Assembly: GCA_937892225.1 (NCBI GenBank)
Contig: CALAUH010000010.1
Location: forward strand, 1 to 8,696
Direction: 5' to 3'
Length of the DNA: 8,696 nucleotides
Source of the DNA: an uncultured Treponema sp.
Lineage (GTDB): Bacteria; Spirochaetota; Spirochaetia; Treponematales; Treponemataceae
Under the pieces are notes generated by a model that was given only the letters and a program-made list of their open reading frames with translations, was not told the origin of the DNA and did no database searches. Below, piece by piece: positions 1 to 6,887 of the stretch (position 1 is the first letter of the stretch; each line of letters begins with the position of its first letter). The translations under genes and the position numbers were made by a program.

Positions 1-487
1 AAAGATTAGTGCAGATATTCAGAAGCAGCTTACAAAGAAAGTTCAGATTAAGATTAAAGAAATCAAACGTGCAGATTTAAATGCTAATTTGATTGCTCAG
101 AACATTGGTCGTCAGCTTTCTGGTCGTGGTTCATTCCGCAAGGCTATGAAACAGGCTGTAAGTAATGCAATGCGTGCAGGTGCACAGGGTATCAAGGTTC
201 GTCTTAGCGGTCGTCTCGGTGGAGCAGATATGTCTCGTACTGAAGAACACAAGGAAGGACGAGTTCCTCTTCATACACTTCGTGCTGATATCGATTATGG
301 AACATACGCAGCATCAACTACATATGGTAAGATTGGTGTAAAAGTATGGGTTTATAATGGTATGAACTATGGTATTGACCATAACGAAGATGCTGGTCAG
401 CTTGTTAAGAAGCCAAGACGTACAGTACGTGCAGCTTCTTCAGAAAAGGCTGAGGGCGCTGAACCTGCTAAAAAGGCAAGGAGTTAG
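1..487 (+). CDS. rpsC: 30S ribosomal protein S3, C-terminal part (5' end outside window)
   Basis: S3 sits at the mRNA entry side of the small-subunit head. The frame is open from base 2 without a real start. Residues read KISADIQKQLTKKVQIKIKE and continue into the S3 C-terminal domain, with the family signature GRGSFRKAMKQAVSNAMRAG followed by an LSGRLGGADMSRTE-type stretch and an EGRVPLHTLRADIDYG-type stretch. About 161 residues are visible; the family is usually 210-240 long, so the N-terminus and most of the KH domain, including its GxxG loop, are missing to the left. An apparent TTG start at base 89 is internal and should not be used. The tail after about base 400 is a lysine- and alanine-rich low-complexity extension, which varies between species. 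The gene is followed 3 bases later by rplP, whose ribosome binding site lies in the last rpsC codons. Confidence 0.96.
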   Translation, partial: KISADIQKQLTKKVQIKIKEIKRADLNANLIAQNIGRQLSGRGSFRKAMKQAVSNAMRAGAQGIKVRLSGRLGGADMSRTEEHKEGRVPLHTLRADIDYGTYAASTTYGKIGVKVWVYNGMNYGIDHNEDAGQLVKKPRRTVRAASSEKAEGAEPAKKARS

Positions 488-490
488 TAT

Positions 491-910
491 ATGCCACTTA
501 GTCCAAAAAGAGTAATTCACCGTAAGGTGCAGCGTGGTCGCGAAAAAGGTTTCGCTACACGTGATAATAATATTGATTTTGGTGACATCGCTCTCGTAGC
601 AATGGAACCAACTTGGTTGGATGCCAGAGTAATTGAAGCTGCCCGTGTTGCTATCAACCGTAAGCTTGAAAGAAAAGGTCAGGTTTGGATTCGTATCTTC
701 CCTGATAAACCAATTACTAAGAAACCAGCCGAAGTTCGTATGGGTAAGGGTAAAGGTGCTCCAGATCATTGGGCAGCTGTTATCAAACCAGGTATGATTT
801 TGTTTGAAATTGGTGGAGTAGACCTCAAGGTAGCTCACAGAGCTCTTGAACTTGCAGGTGATAAACTTCCTGTTTTAACAAAAATAGCTTATAAGCCAAC
901 ACAGGACTAG
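491..910 (+). CDS. rplP: 50S ribosomal protein L16
   Basis: L16 is a large-subunit protein near the A-site tRNA and the peptidyl-transferase centre. The 139-residue product matches the family in length (136 in E. coli). It begins MPLSPKRVIHRKVQRGREKG and shows the L16 blocks EAARVAINRKLERKGQVWIR, FPDKPITKKPAEVRMGKGKG and FEIGGVDLKVAHRALELAGDKLP. The ATG has a strong AAGGAG at 478-483, inside the last codons of rpsC, at good spacing, so the two genes are probably translationally coupled. The position between rpsC and rpmC is the universal S10-operon order. Codon use is AT-rich like its neighbours, and nothing is missing. Confidence 0.97.
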   Translation: MPLSPKRVIHRKVQRGREKGFATRDNNIDFGDIALVAMEPTWLDARVIEAARVAINRKLERKGQVWIRIFPDKPITKKPAEVRMGKGKGAPDHWAAVIKPGMILFEIGGVDLKVAHRALELAGDKLPVLTKIAYKPTQD

Positions 911-920
911 GAGGAATAAG

Positions 921-1133
921 ATGGCAGATTCAAAGAAAAAGAATGACAAAGAGTTGTCTTATAAAGAACTAGTTGCTAAACGCGATGAGCTTAAAAAGGA
1001 ATACATGGATCTCCGTTTTAAAATGGTAATTTCTCATGTAGATAACCCAATGCAGAAACGTACAATGCGCCGTGAAATTGCACGCTTAAATACGTTTATT
1101 AGCCAGAAAGAAAAAGCTGGCGAGAATAAGTAG
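921..1133 (+). CDS. rpmC: 50S ribosomal protein L29
   Basis: L29 is a small helical protein at the polypeptide exit tunnel that contributes to docking of trigger factor and SRP. The product has 70 residues (family about 60-75). It has a charged N-terminal extension (MADSKKKNDKELS) and then the family pattern: SYKELVAKRDELKKEYMDLR, KMVISHVDNPMQKRTMRREI and ARLNTFISQKE. It is predicted to form two long antiparallel helices. A near-perfect AGGAGG at 910-915, overlapping the rplP stop, supports the ATG at 921. It lies between rplP and rpsQ as in most bacteria. Confidence 0.95.
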   Translation: MADSKKKNDKELSYKELVAKRDELKKEYMDLRFKMVISHVDNPMQKRTMRREIARLNTFISQKEKAGENK

Positions 1134-1136
1134 GAG
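1132..1136 (+). promoter_or_regulatory. Shine-Dalgarno for the GTG start of rpsQ
   Basis: AGGAG overlaps the TAG stop of rpmC and lies 7 bases before GTG at 1144. It decides the non-ATG start: the ATG four codons downstream (ataATGctg) is in a different frame, and there is no in-frame ATG near the expected S17 N-terminus. Confidence 0.8.
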
Positions 1137-1143
1137 CTGAACC

Positions 1144-1419
1144 GTGGAAAATAATGCTGTTCAGACTGTAAAGAACGCAAAACGTTCATTTGTAGGTCTT
1201 GTAACTTCTGAAAAAATGGACAAGACAATTGTTGTAACAATTGCAACTAAAAAAATGGACCGTCTTTACAAGAAATATGTAACTAGAACTAAGAAATACA
1301 TGGCACACGATGAAAATAATGATGCTCATGTAGGTGATACTGTGCGTATAGTTGAATGCAGACCATTAAGCAAAAATAAATGCTGGCGTCTTGCAGAAAT
1401 CATCGAACGCGCTAAATAA
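1144..1419 (+). CDS. rpsQ: 30S ribosomal protein S17, GTG start
   Basis: S17 is a primary 16S rRNA-binding OB-fold protein in the body of the small subunit. The product has 91 residues (family about 80-90). Family blocks are FVGLVTSEKMDKTIVVTI, DRLYKKYVTRTKKYMAHDEN and HVGDTVRIVECRPLSKNK, ending in WRLAEIIERAK. The first eleven residues (GTG-ENNAVQTVKN) are a short variable extension before the conserved core. GTG is chosen because the Shine-Dalgarno at 1132-1136 is correctly spaced. It closes the S10-type gene group, and rplN follows after 20 bases. Confidence 0.96.
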   Translation: MENNAVQTVKNAKRSFVGLVTSEKMDKTIVVTIATKKMDRLYKKYVTRTKKYMAHDENNDAHVGDTVRIVECRPLSKNKCWRLAEIIERAK

Positions 1420-1439
1420 TTTTAAGGAGTTTAAGTATT

Positions 1440-1808
1440 ATGATTCAAATGCAATCTTGTATGACAGTCGCTGATAACTCCGGAGCAAAAATTGTTCAGT
1501 GTATTAAAGTTATCGGTGGTTCACATCGTAGATACGCAGGTATCGGTGATATTGTGGTTGTAGCAGTAAAGGATGCTATCCCTACTTCTACTATTAAAAA
1601 GGGTTCTATAGAAAAGGCTGTAATCGTACGCCAAGCAAAAGAATACCGCCGTCCAGATGGAACTTACATTCGTTTTGATGATAACGCTTGTGTTATTGTT
1701 GACGATAGTAAAAACCCAAAAGGAAAACGTATTTTTGGACCTGTAGCTCGTGAGCTCCGTGATATGGATTTTATGAAGATTATATCATTAGCTCCAGAGG
1801 TTCTTTAA
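1440..1808 (+). CDS. rplN: 50S ribosomal protein L14
   Basis: L14 lies on the subunit interface of the large subunit and contacts the 16S rRNA bridge. At 122 residues it has exactly the usual bacterial length. It starts MIQMQSCMTVADNSGAKIVQ, the classic L14 N-terminus. Further family blocks are RYAGIGDIVVVAVKDAIP, a VIVRQAKEYRRPDGTYIRFD stretch, an NPKGKRIFGPVARELR stretch and the ending KIISLAPEVL. AAGGAG at 1424-1429 supports the ATG. In E. coli the homologue starts the spc operon. Here the upstream gap is only 20 bases with no obvious promoter, so read-through from rpsQ is likely. Confidence 0.98.
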   Translation: MIQMQSCMTVADNSGAKIVQCIKVIGGSHRRYAGIGDIVVVAVKDAIPTSTIKKGSIEKAVIVRQAKEYRRPDGTYIRFDDNACVIVDDSKNPKGKRIFGPVARELRDMDFMKIISLAPEVL

Positions 1809-1819
1809 GGAGTAATGAA

Positions 1820-2134
1820 ATGTTAACAAAATCAAAAATCCGTAAAGATGATACAGTACAGGTACTTGCTGGAAAAGATAAAGGAAAACGCGGAACAGTT
1901 ATTCGTGTAATCCTTAAGAAAGATGCAGTGTTAGTATCTGGTGTAAACATTGTTAAAAAAGCAATGAAAAAGAAGAGCGCTCAGGATCAAGGCGGTATTG
2001 CTGAAATCGAAGCTCCTCTTAATATTTCAAATGTAGCAATCGTATGCAAAAAATGCGGTCCTACAAAAATTGGTTATAAAATCGACGGCGACAAAAAAAT
2101 TCGTGTCTGCCGTAAATGTGGAGATGCATTGTAA
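1820..2134 (+). CDS. rplX: 50S ribosomal protein L24, zinc-ribbon form
   Basis: L24 is an assembly-initiating 23S rRNA-binding protein with an N-terminal KOW/SH3-like fold, seen here as DDTVQVLAGKDKGKRGTVIR (about residues 10-29). The 104-residue length is normal. The C-terminal third carries two CxxC pairs (VCKKCG about residues 75-80 and VCRKCG about 96-101), a zinc-ribbon arrangement found in many but not all bacterial L24 proteins and absent from E. coli L24. AAGGAG at 1807-1812, overlapping the rplN stop, sets the ATG at 1820; an ATG at 1815 in another frame is followed at once by a stop. The TAA stop overlaps the ATG of rplE by one base. Confidence 0.97.
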   Translation: MLTKSKIRKDDTVQVLAGKDKGKRGTVIRVILKKDAVLVSGVNIVKKAMKKKSAQDQGGIAEIEAPLNISNVAIVCKKCGPTKIGYKIDGDKKIRVCRKCGDAL

Positions 2135-2685
2135 TGGCAAATTACGTACCTCGGCTTAAGAAAGTCTATAAAGACGAAATCGCCCCTGCTCTTATGAAAG
2201 AGTTCAATTACACATCTTGTATGCAGATTCCTGCAATTAAAAAGATTGTTGTAAGTATGGGTGTTGGTGAAGCTCTCACAAATAAGAAACTCCTTGATGC
2301 CGCAGTAACTGACTTGACAGCAATTACAGGTCAGAAAGCTGTTAAAACAAAGGCTAAGAAGAGTATCGCTAACTTCAAGTTACGTGAGGGTAATGAAGTG
2401 GGTGCAATGGTAACATTGCGTGGAGATATCATGTATGAATTCCTTGATCGTCTCATCAATGTTGCTTTCCCACGTGTTAAGGATTTCCGTGGAATTAAAG
2501 CTACTGGCTTTGATGGTCACGGTAATTTCTCTCTTGGTATTACTGAACAGCTTATATTCCCAGAAATCGACTTTGATAAAGTTGTAAAAATCGCTGGTAT
2601 GAATATAACAATCGTAACAAGTGCTAATACAGATGCTGAATCTAAAGCTCTTCTTACTAAGTTCAACATGCCATTCCGTAAGTAG
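2134..2685 (+). CDS. rplE: 50S ribosomal protein L5
   Basis: L5 binds 5S rRNA and helps form the central protuberance. The ATG at 2134 gives 183 residues (E. coli 179), starting MANYVPRLKKVYKDEIAPAL. A 6-codon-longer form from 2116 would lie inside the rplX coding sequence and has no family support. Conserved blocks are PAIKKIVVSMGVGEA, ITGQKAVKTKAKKSIANFKL, an REGNEVGAMVTLRGDIMYEF stretch, a PRVKDFRGI stretch, GHGNFSLGITEQLIFPEIDF and the end LLTKFNMPF. The start overlaps the rplX stop (TAATG), and I see no strong independent Shine-Dalgarno, so translation probably depends on reinitiation after L24. Confidence 0.97.
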   Translation: MANYVPRLKKVYKDEIAPALMKEFNYTSCMQIPAIKKIVVSMGVGEALTNKKLLDAAVTDLTAITGQKAVKTKAKKSIANFKLREGNEVGAMVTLRGDIMYEFLDRLINVAFPRVKDFRGIKATGFDGHGNFSLGITEQLIFPEIDFDKVVKIAGMNITIVTSANTDAESKALLTKFNMPFRK

Positions 2686-2692
2686 GTGAAGT

Positions 2693-2878
2693 ATGGCAAA
2701 GAAATCAATGATTATTAAACAGGCCCGCAAACAGAAATATGCAACACGCGTATATAATCGCTGTCAGATTTGCGGTCGTCCACGTGGATATTTACGCAAG
2801 TTCAAGATGTGTCGTCTTTGCTTCCGTAAATTAGCAAGTGAAGGCCAGCTTCCTGGCGTAACAAAATCTAGTTGGTAG
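2693..2878 (+). CDS. rpsZ: 30S ribosomal protein S14, zinc type (type Z)
   Basis: S14 is a late-assembling protein of the small-subunit head. This is the short 61-residue zinc form. Four cysteines are visible, C24xxC27 and C40xxC43, in the contexts NRCQICGRPRGY and FKMCRLCFRKLA. It ends GQLPGVTKSSW, the usual type-Z tail. Zinc-independent S14 proteins are about 90-100 residues and lack these cysteines. The ribosome site is weak (AGGTG at 2684-2688, overlapping the rplE stop). Many databases name the gene rpsN; rpsZ marks the type. Order rplE-rpsN-rpsH is standard. Confidence 0.97.
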   Translation: MAKKSMIIKQARKQKYATRVYNRCQICGRPRGYLRKFKMCRLCFRKLASEGQLPGVTKSSW

Positions 2879-2887
2879 GAGAATAGA

Positions 2888-3286
2888 ATGAGTGCATCAG
2901 ATCCAGTAGCAGACATGCTCACAAAGGTTCGTAATGCGGCTATGGCCCGCCACGAGAAAGTAGATGTTCCTGCTTCAAAATTAAAGCTTGAAATCGTTAA
3001 GATTTTTAAGACAGAAGGATACATTAAGAATTTTAAAAAGGTTCAGGAAGATGGAAAAACAACAATTCGTATTTTCTTGAAATATGATGATGAAAATAAT
3101 CCGGTAATTCATGGTGTTAAAAAGATTTCAACACCTGGTCGCCGTGTTTATTCTGGTTACAAAGATTTACCACGTGTTTATAACGGTTATGGTACAATCA
3201 TCGTTTCAACTTCTTCTGGTGTTACAACAGGTAAAAAAGCAACAGAAAAACAAGTTGGTGGCGAATTAGTTTGCACAATCTGGTAA
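2888..3286 (+). CDS. rpsH: 30S ribosomal protein S8
   Basis: S8 is a primary 16S rRNA-binding protein, and in E. coli it also represses the spc operon by binding its mRNA near rplE. The product is 132 residues, the standard length. It begins with an SDPVADMLTKVRNA-type helix. The middle has NNPVIHGVKKISTPGRRVY, and the RNA-binding C-terminal block reads YGTIIVSTSSGVTTGKKATE, then GGELVCTIW. AGGAG at 2877-2881, overlapping the rpsZ stop, supports the ATG. I did not find a clear mimic of the S8-binding 16S helix near rplE, so autoregulation cannot be shown here. Confidence 0.97.
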   Translation: MSASDPVADMLTKVRNAAMARHEKVDVPASKLKLEIVKIFKTEGYIKNFKKVQEDGKTTIRIFLKYDDENNPVIHGVKKISTPGRRVYSGYKDLPRVYNGYGTIIVSTSSGVTTGKKATEKQVGGELVCTIW

Positions 3287-3302
3287 TAGGGGGGCAGAAA
3301 GT

Positions 3303-3842
3303 ATGTCTAAAGTAGGTAAACTTCCTGTTGCTATTCCAGCAGGTGTAACAATTAATGTAGCTAATGGTGTAATTTCTGTTAAAGGTGCAAAAGGTGAACT
3401 TAAACAGAATTTCCATAACGAAATTGATATAAAAGTAGAAGGATCAAATATTATCCTTACTACAAAAGATTCTTCTAAACAGACTAATGCTTATCATGGA
3501 CTTTATAGAAGCTTAATCGCTAACATGGTTAAAGGTGTTACAGATGGTTTCTCTAAAACATTGATTATTAATGGTGTTGGTTATCGTGCAGAAGTACAGG
3601 GAAAACAACTTGTAATGAATCTTGGTTATTCAAGTGACTATATTGCAATCATTCCTGATGGTTTAACAGTTACTACAACTCCAGATGGAAAAGTAACAGT
3701 TGCAGGAATTGACAAACAGTTAGTTGGTGAATTTTGTTCTCAGATTCGTAAATTACGTAAACCTGAACCTTACAAAGGAAAAGGTATTCGTTATGACGAT
3801 GAAGTTATCCGACGCAAAGTTGGTAAAACTGGTGTTAAATAA
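3303..3842 (+). CDS. rplF: 50S ribosomal protein L6
   Basis: L6 binds 23S rRNA near the sarcin-ricin loop and the factor-binding region. The 179-residue product is the usual length and has the duplicated L6 fold. It starts MSKVGKLPVAIPAGV. Around the middle is NAYHGLYRSLIANMVKGVTD with GFSKTLIINGVGYRAEVQGK. The C-terminal signature is IRKLRKPEPYKGKGIRYDDE followed by VIRRKVGKTGVK. The Shine-Dalgarno is an unusually G-rich AGGGGGG run just after the rpsH stop (about 3288-3294). Codon use matches the upstream genes. Confidence 0.98.
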   Translation: MSKVGKLPVAIPAGVTINVANGVISVKGAKGELKQNFHNEIDIKVEGSNIILTTKDSSKQTNAYHGLYRSLIANMVKGVTDGFSKTLIINGVGYRAEVQGKQLVMNLGYSSDYIAIIPDGLTVTTTPDGKVTVAGIDKQLVGEFCSQIRKLRKPEPYKGKGIRYDDEVIRRKVGKTGVK

Positions 3843-3853
3843 GGTGAAGCTAT

Positions 3854-4216
3854 ATGTTTAAGAAAATGAACGACAAAAACAGAAAACGCTTGCACAGAAA
3901 AATTCATATCCGTAAATCAGTTTACGGAACTGCTGATCGTCCACGTATGACAGTTACACGCAGTAATAAAAATCTTTCTGTTCAGGTTATTAATGATGAT
4001 GAAGGAAAGACTTTAGCTTCTATCTCAACTATGGAAAAAGAATTTGCAGCTATCAAACCAAATATTGATGGTGCTGCAAAACTTGGTGAAGCTTTAGGTG
4101 CACGCCTTAAGGAAAAGAAAATTTCTAAGGTTGTTTTCGACAGAAATGGTTATTTATACCATGGTGTTGTTAAAGCTCTAGCTGATGGTGCCCGCAAAGC
4201 CGGAATCGAATTCTAG
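3854..4216 (+). CDS. rplR: 50S ribosomal protein L18
   Basis: L18 binds 5S rRNA together with L5 and anchors it to the large subunit. Length is 120 residues, normal for the family. The basic N-terminus (MFKKMNDKNRKRLHRKIHIR) is followed by the conserved RPRMTVTRSNKNLSVQVIND block, then EGKTLASIST, and the C-terminal KVVFDRNGYLYHGVVKALAD with GARKAGIEF. AAGGTG, overlapping the rplF stop at 3841-3846, sits well for ATG 3854 and too far from the Met at residue 5. Order rplF-rplR-rpsE is as in the spc operon. Confidence 0.97.
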   Translation: MFKKMNDKNRKRLHRKIHIRKSVYGTADRPRMTVTRSNKNLSVQVINDDEGKTLASISTMEKEFAAIKPNIDGAAKLGEALGARLKEKKISKVVFDRNGYLYHGVVKALADGARKAGIEF

Positions 4217-4224
4217 GAGAAATT

Positions 4225-4740
4225 ATGGAACATCAGAAAAACTTTGATAAAGAACCAAAAGAAAAAGAGTTTGTAGAAAAACTCGTAACTCTCAACAGAA
4301 CTTGCAAGACTGTAAAAGGCGGACGCCGTATGTCATTCTCTGCACTTACTGTTGTTGGTGATGAAAAAGGTCGTGTAGGATATGGTCTTGGTAAAGCTAA
4401 TGACGTATCTGAAGCTATTAAAAAGAGTATTGATAAAGCAAAGAGAAATCTTATTACTGTTCCTATGAAAAATGGTACATTACCACATGATATCATTGGT
4501 AAATATAAGAGTTCTGAAGTATTGTTAAGACCAGCTTGTTCCGGTACTGGAATTATCGCAGGTGGTACAGTTCGTGCTATCATGGAAGCTGCTGGTGCAA
4601 CAGATATTCAGTCAAAATCTTTGGGATCAAACTCTGCAGTAAATGTTGTTCGCGCTACATTCGATGCTATTTCAAAATTAATGGATGCAAAGAAAGTTGC
4701 TGCAAACAGAGGTAAAACTCTTGATGAGTTGTGGGGTTAA
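4225..4740 (+). CDS. rpsE: 30S ribosomal protein S5
   Basis: S5 helps form the mRNA entry channel and affects decoding fidelity. The product has 171 residues (E. coli 167). It has a charged variable N-terminus. The double-stranded-RNA-binding-like domain covers about residues 18-85 and includes VKGGRRMSFSALTVVGDEKG and RVGYGLGKANDVSEAIKKSI. The C-terminal domain carries LLRPACSGTGIIAGGTVRAI, then MEAAGATDIQSKSLGSNSA. AGGAGA at 4215-4220 overlaps the rplR stop. The GGRRMSF loop is the region where spectinomycin-resistance changes occur in other bacteria; nothing there looks altered. Confidence 0.98.
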   Translation: MEHQKNFDKEPKEKEFVEKLVTLNRTCKTVKGGRRMSFSALTVVGDEKGRVGYGLGKANDVSEAIKKSIDKAKRNLITVPMKNGTLPHDIIGKYKSSEVLLRPACSGTGIIAGGTVRAIMEAAGATDIQSKSLGSNSAVNVVRATFDAISKLMDAKKVAANRGKTLDELWG

Positions 4741-4743
4741 TGT

Positions 4744-4932
4744 ATGGCTAAAGCAAAACAAATAAAAGTTACATTAATTAGAAGCATTATTGGTCAGAAA
4801 CCTGATAAAGTAGCTACTGTTCGCAGTCTTGGACTTAAAAAGATTAATTCTTCAAATGTTCTTACTGCTAATGATGCAATTCTTGGTATGGTTGCTGAAG
4901 TTTCACACTTAGTAAAAGTTGAGGAGATCTAA
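4744..4932 (+). CDS. rpmD: 50S ribosomal protein L30
   Basis: L30 is a small large-subunit protein that is absent from some bacteria. Its presence here is consistent with a spc-type operon. The 62-residue product shows the family pattern IKVTLIRSIIGQKPDKVATV, then RSLGLKKINSSNV and a closing VAEVSHLVKVEEI. No strong Shine-Dalgarno is visible; a GTGGGG stretch at about 4729-4734 in the last rpsE codons is the best candidate, so coupling to rpsE, whose stop is 3 bases upstream, is likely. An overlapping ATG at 4740 encodes only three codons and is not a gene. Confidence 0.94.
   Translation: MAKAKQIKVTLIRSIIGQKPDKVATVRSLGLKKINSSNVLTANDAILGMVAEVSHLVKVEEI
4920..4925 (+). promoter_or_regulatory. 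Shine-Dalgarno deciding the rplO start
   Basis: GAGGAG within the last rpmD codons lies 8 bases before ATG 4934. It rules out the longer in-frame start at 4919, which would place the ribosome site inside the coding sequence. Confidence 0.8.
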
Positions 4933-4933
4933 A

Positions 4934-5413
4934 ATGGCAGAATACAATCCAATCCTTAGCGCTCCTCAGGGTGCTAATGTAAAACCAAAACGTGTTGGCC
5001 GTGGTTCATCTTCAGGACTCGGTACAACAGCTGGTAAAGGTAATAAAGGTCAGCAGTCACGTTCAGGCGGAAAAACTTATGTAGGTTTTGAAGGTGGACA
5101 GATGCCTCTTTACAGACGCATTGCTCATAAAGGTTTTTCAAACTATCCTTTCAAAAAGGAATTTGTTTGTATTAACGTAGAACAGCTTGAAACTAGTTTT
5201 AACGATGGAGATACTGTTAATAAAGAATCTCTTATTGCTAAAGGTTTCATTTCAGCAAAAACAGCTTCACTTGTTAAGATTCTTGGAAATGGTGACATTA
5301 AAAAGAAGCTTAATGTAGTTGTTGATAAAGTATCTGAATCAGCAAAGGCTAAAATTGAAAAAGCTGGTGGCTCAGTAAAAGTTATTGAAGCAGCAGCTGA
5401 AGCAAATAAATAG
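4934..5413 (+). CDS. rplO: 50S ribosomal protein L15
   Basis: L15 threads a long basic N-terminal extension into 23S rRNA during large-subunit assembly. The ATG at 4934 gives 159 residues, starting MAEYNPILSAPQGANVKPKR. The frame is open five codons further upstream, but that region overlaps rpmD and contains the Shine-Dalgarno. The glycine- and arginine-rich part (RVGRGSSSGLGTTAGKGNKG, then GQQSRSGGKTYVGFEGGQMP) is diagnostic. The globular C-terminus has IEKAGGSVKVIEA. It lies between rpmD and secY in the canonical order and is AT-rich like its neighbours. Confidence 0.97.
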   Translation: MAEYNPILSAPQGANVKPKRVGRGSSSGLGTTAGKGNKGQQSRSGGKTYVGFEGGQMPLYRRIAHKGFSNYPFKKEFVCINVEQLETSFNDGDTVNKESLIAKGFISAKTASLVKILGNGDIKKKLNVVVDKVSESAKAKIEKAGGSVKVIEAAAEANK

Positions 5414-5427
5414 AAGCGGAGAATATT

Positions 5428-6762
5428 ATGGCAAGCAATCCAATAATAAATATGTTTAAAGTTAAAGAACTCAGATCAAGATTGTTTTTTACTTTATTCA
5501 TTTTGGCAGTATTCAGATTAGGAAGTGTAATTTCTATTCCTGGTATCGATGCTAATGTTCTTCTTAACTATTTTAAGAACGCTGCAGAAAATAGTGAAAA
5601 TGCATTTGCAAGTTATATGGACTTCTTTGTAGGTGGAGCTTTCTCTAACTTCTCGATTTTCATGCTTGGTGTAATGCCTTATATTTCTATGCAGATTATT
5701 ATGCAGCTTGCTGTAATTATCTTCCCAAGTCTTAAACGTATTTCTCAGGAAGACGGTGGACAGAGAAAAATAGCTCAATACATTCGTATTGGTACTATTT
5801 TTGTTTGTCTTGTACAGGCTTGGGGAATCACTGTATATGCAGATAATATTCCAGGATGTGTACTTATTGAAAATAGATTAGCTTTTAAAGCTTTAGCAAT
5901 ATTGACAGTAACTACAGGTTCTATGGTAACTATCTGGCTCGGTGATCAGATTACAGCTCGTGGTATCGGTAATGGCGTTTCAATGATGATTTTTGCCGGT
6001 ATCGTTGCAAGATTGCCTAGTGCTATTGTTGACTTAGTAAAGGCAGTAAAAGCACGTCAGGTACAGCTTGTATTTGTAATTCTTGTATTAGTAATGTTGA
6101 TTTTTATGATTGCTCTTGTAATTATAGAAGAATCTGGACAGAGAAAAATCCCTGTTCATTATGCAAAACGTGTTGTAGGAAGAAAAATGTATGGTGGTCA
6201 GTCTACTTACATTCCATTTAAGATTAATCCTTCAAATGTAATTCCTTTAATTTTTGCTAACTCTCTTCTTACATTACCTTTATCATTAATTCAGACATTC
6301 AATCAAGGTGCAAATGCAAAACCTTGGATTGGAAATCTTTCAAGAATTCTTGATCCATTTGGTGTATGGTATAATATTTTACTTGTTCTTCTTATTATCT
6401 TCTTTGCTTACTTCTACACTCAGGTAACACTGAACCCTACAGAAATTGCAAAGAACATCCGTGAAAACGGCGGCTCCATTCCGGGTGTTCGAACTGATAA
6501 AACAGAAGAATATCTTACAAAAATATTGAATAGACTTATATTACCTGGTTCATTGTTCCTTGTTGTAATTGCTATTATTCCAACAATTATACAACAGGTA
6601 TTCCACTTCCCACAGTCTGTATCAATGTTGATGGGTGGTACCTCACTTATCATCTTGGTTGGTGTTGATTTGGATACAATGAGTCAAGTTGAAGCACTTC
6701 TTAAAATGCATCATCACGAAGGACTTACTAAGAAGGGCAAAATCAGATCACGAAGTTTATAA
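5428..6762 (+). CDS. secY: Preprotein translocase subunit SecY
   Basis: SecY is the channel of the SecYEG translocon in the inner membrane, passing unfolded proteins outward with SecA or inserting membrane proteins from the ribosome. The product has 444 residues (E. coli 443). About ten hydrophobic segments can be seen, near residues 19-37, 75-98, 118-136, 152-172, 182-200, 213-233, 268-288, 314-332, 370-390 and 398-413. Signatures include FSIFMLGVMPYISMQIIMQL (helix 2b after the plug), WLGDQITARGIGNG, the cytoplasmic loop GQRKIPVHYAKRVVGRKMYG and NPTEIAKNIRENGGSIPGVR. GGAG at about 5418-5421 supports the ATG. It follows rplO as in nearly all bacteria, but the next gene is rpmJ rather than adk, map or infA, an order I recall from treponemes. 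Confidence 0.98.
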   Translation: MASNPIINMFKVKELRSRLFFTLFILAVFRLGSVISIPGIDANVLLNYFKNAAENSENAFASYMDFFVGGAFSNFSIFMLGVMPYISMQIIMQLAVIIFPSLKRISQEDGGQRKIAQYIRIGTIFVCLVQAWGITVYADNIPGCVLIENRLAFKALAILTVTTGSMVTIWLGDQITARGIGNGVSMMIFAGIVARLPSAIVDLVKAVKARQVQLVFVILVLVMLIFMIALVIIEESGQRKIPVHYAKRVVGRKMYGGQSTYIPFKINPSNVIPLIFANSLLTLPLSLIQTFNQGANAKPWIGNLSRILDPFGVWYNILLVLLIIFFAYFYTQVTLNPTEIAKNIRENGGSIPGVRTDKTEEYLTKILNRLILPGSLFLVVIAIIPTIIQQVFHFPQSVSMLMGGTSLIILVGVDLDTMSQVEALLKMHHHEGLTKKGKIRSRSL

Positions 6763-6803
6763 AATATTTCGTGAATTACCAGTAGAAAAGATATGGGAAT
6801 ATG

Positions 6804-6812
6804 TGATATTAT
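6804..6812 (+). promoter_or_regulatory. Possible extended -10 promoter element upstream of rpmJ
   Basis: The 9 bases read TGATATTAT, matching an extended -10 (TGn followed by TATTAT, one mismatch from TATAAT). No good -35 hexamer is visible at 17 bases. A start about 7 bases downstream would fall inside the left arm of the inverted repeat at 6816-6863. In this AT-rich DNA such a match can arise by chance, so this is only a candidate for a separate alpha-operon promoter. Confidence 0.25.
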
Positions 6813-6815
6813 ATC

Positions 6816-6863
6816 TTCTACCGAATTGTCTCTCATTGCGAGGTGCTAAAAGATTCGGTAGAA
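6816..6863 (+). promoter_or_regulatory. 11-bp perfect stem-loop in the secY-rpmJ gap
   Basis: TTCTACCGAAT (6816-6826) is exactly reverse-complementary to ATTCGGTAGAA (6853-6863), with a 26-base loop. Within the loop, TCTC (6831-6834) can pair with GAGG (6840-6843), including one G-U pair, giving a second short stem. The right arm is followed by AAAATATTCTC, not a T run, so it is not a typical intrinsic terminator. Its place in the only gap longer than 70 bases among the AT-rich genes, 24 bases before rpmJ, suggests a leader structure that controls the alpha-type genes, or a processing site. In E. coli S4 binds a structured leader before rpsM; whether this is analogous is unknown. Confidence 0.5.
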
Positions 6864-6887
6864 AAAATATTCTCATGGGGGCTTTTT

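Noticed and set aside
2116..2133. Longer N-terminus of L5 from ATG 2116
   Set aside because: It adds six residues coded inside the rplX zinc-ribbon region and absent from L5 proteins. The 2134 ATG gives the canonical start.
4740..4751. TAATG overlap giving an alternative start for rpmD
   Set aside because: This ATG frame reads only three codons before TAA. The real rpmD start is the ATG at 4744.
6816..6875. Intrinsic terminator after secY
   Set aside because: The stem is good, but it is followed by AAAATATTCTC rather than a T run and the loop is 26 bases, so it does not fit a rho-independent terminator on either strand.
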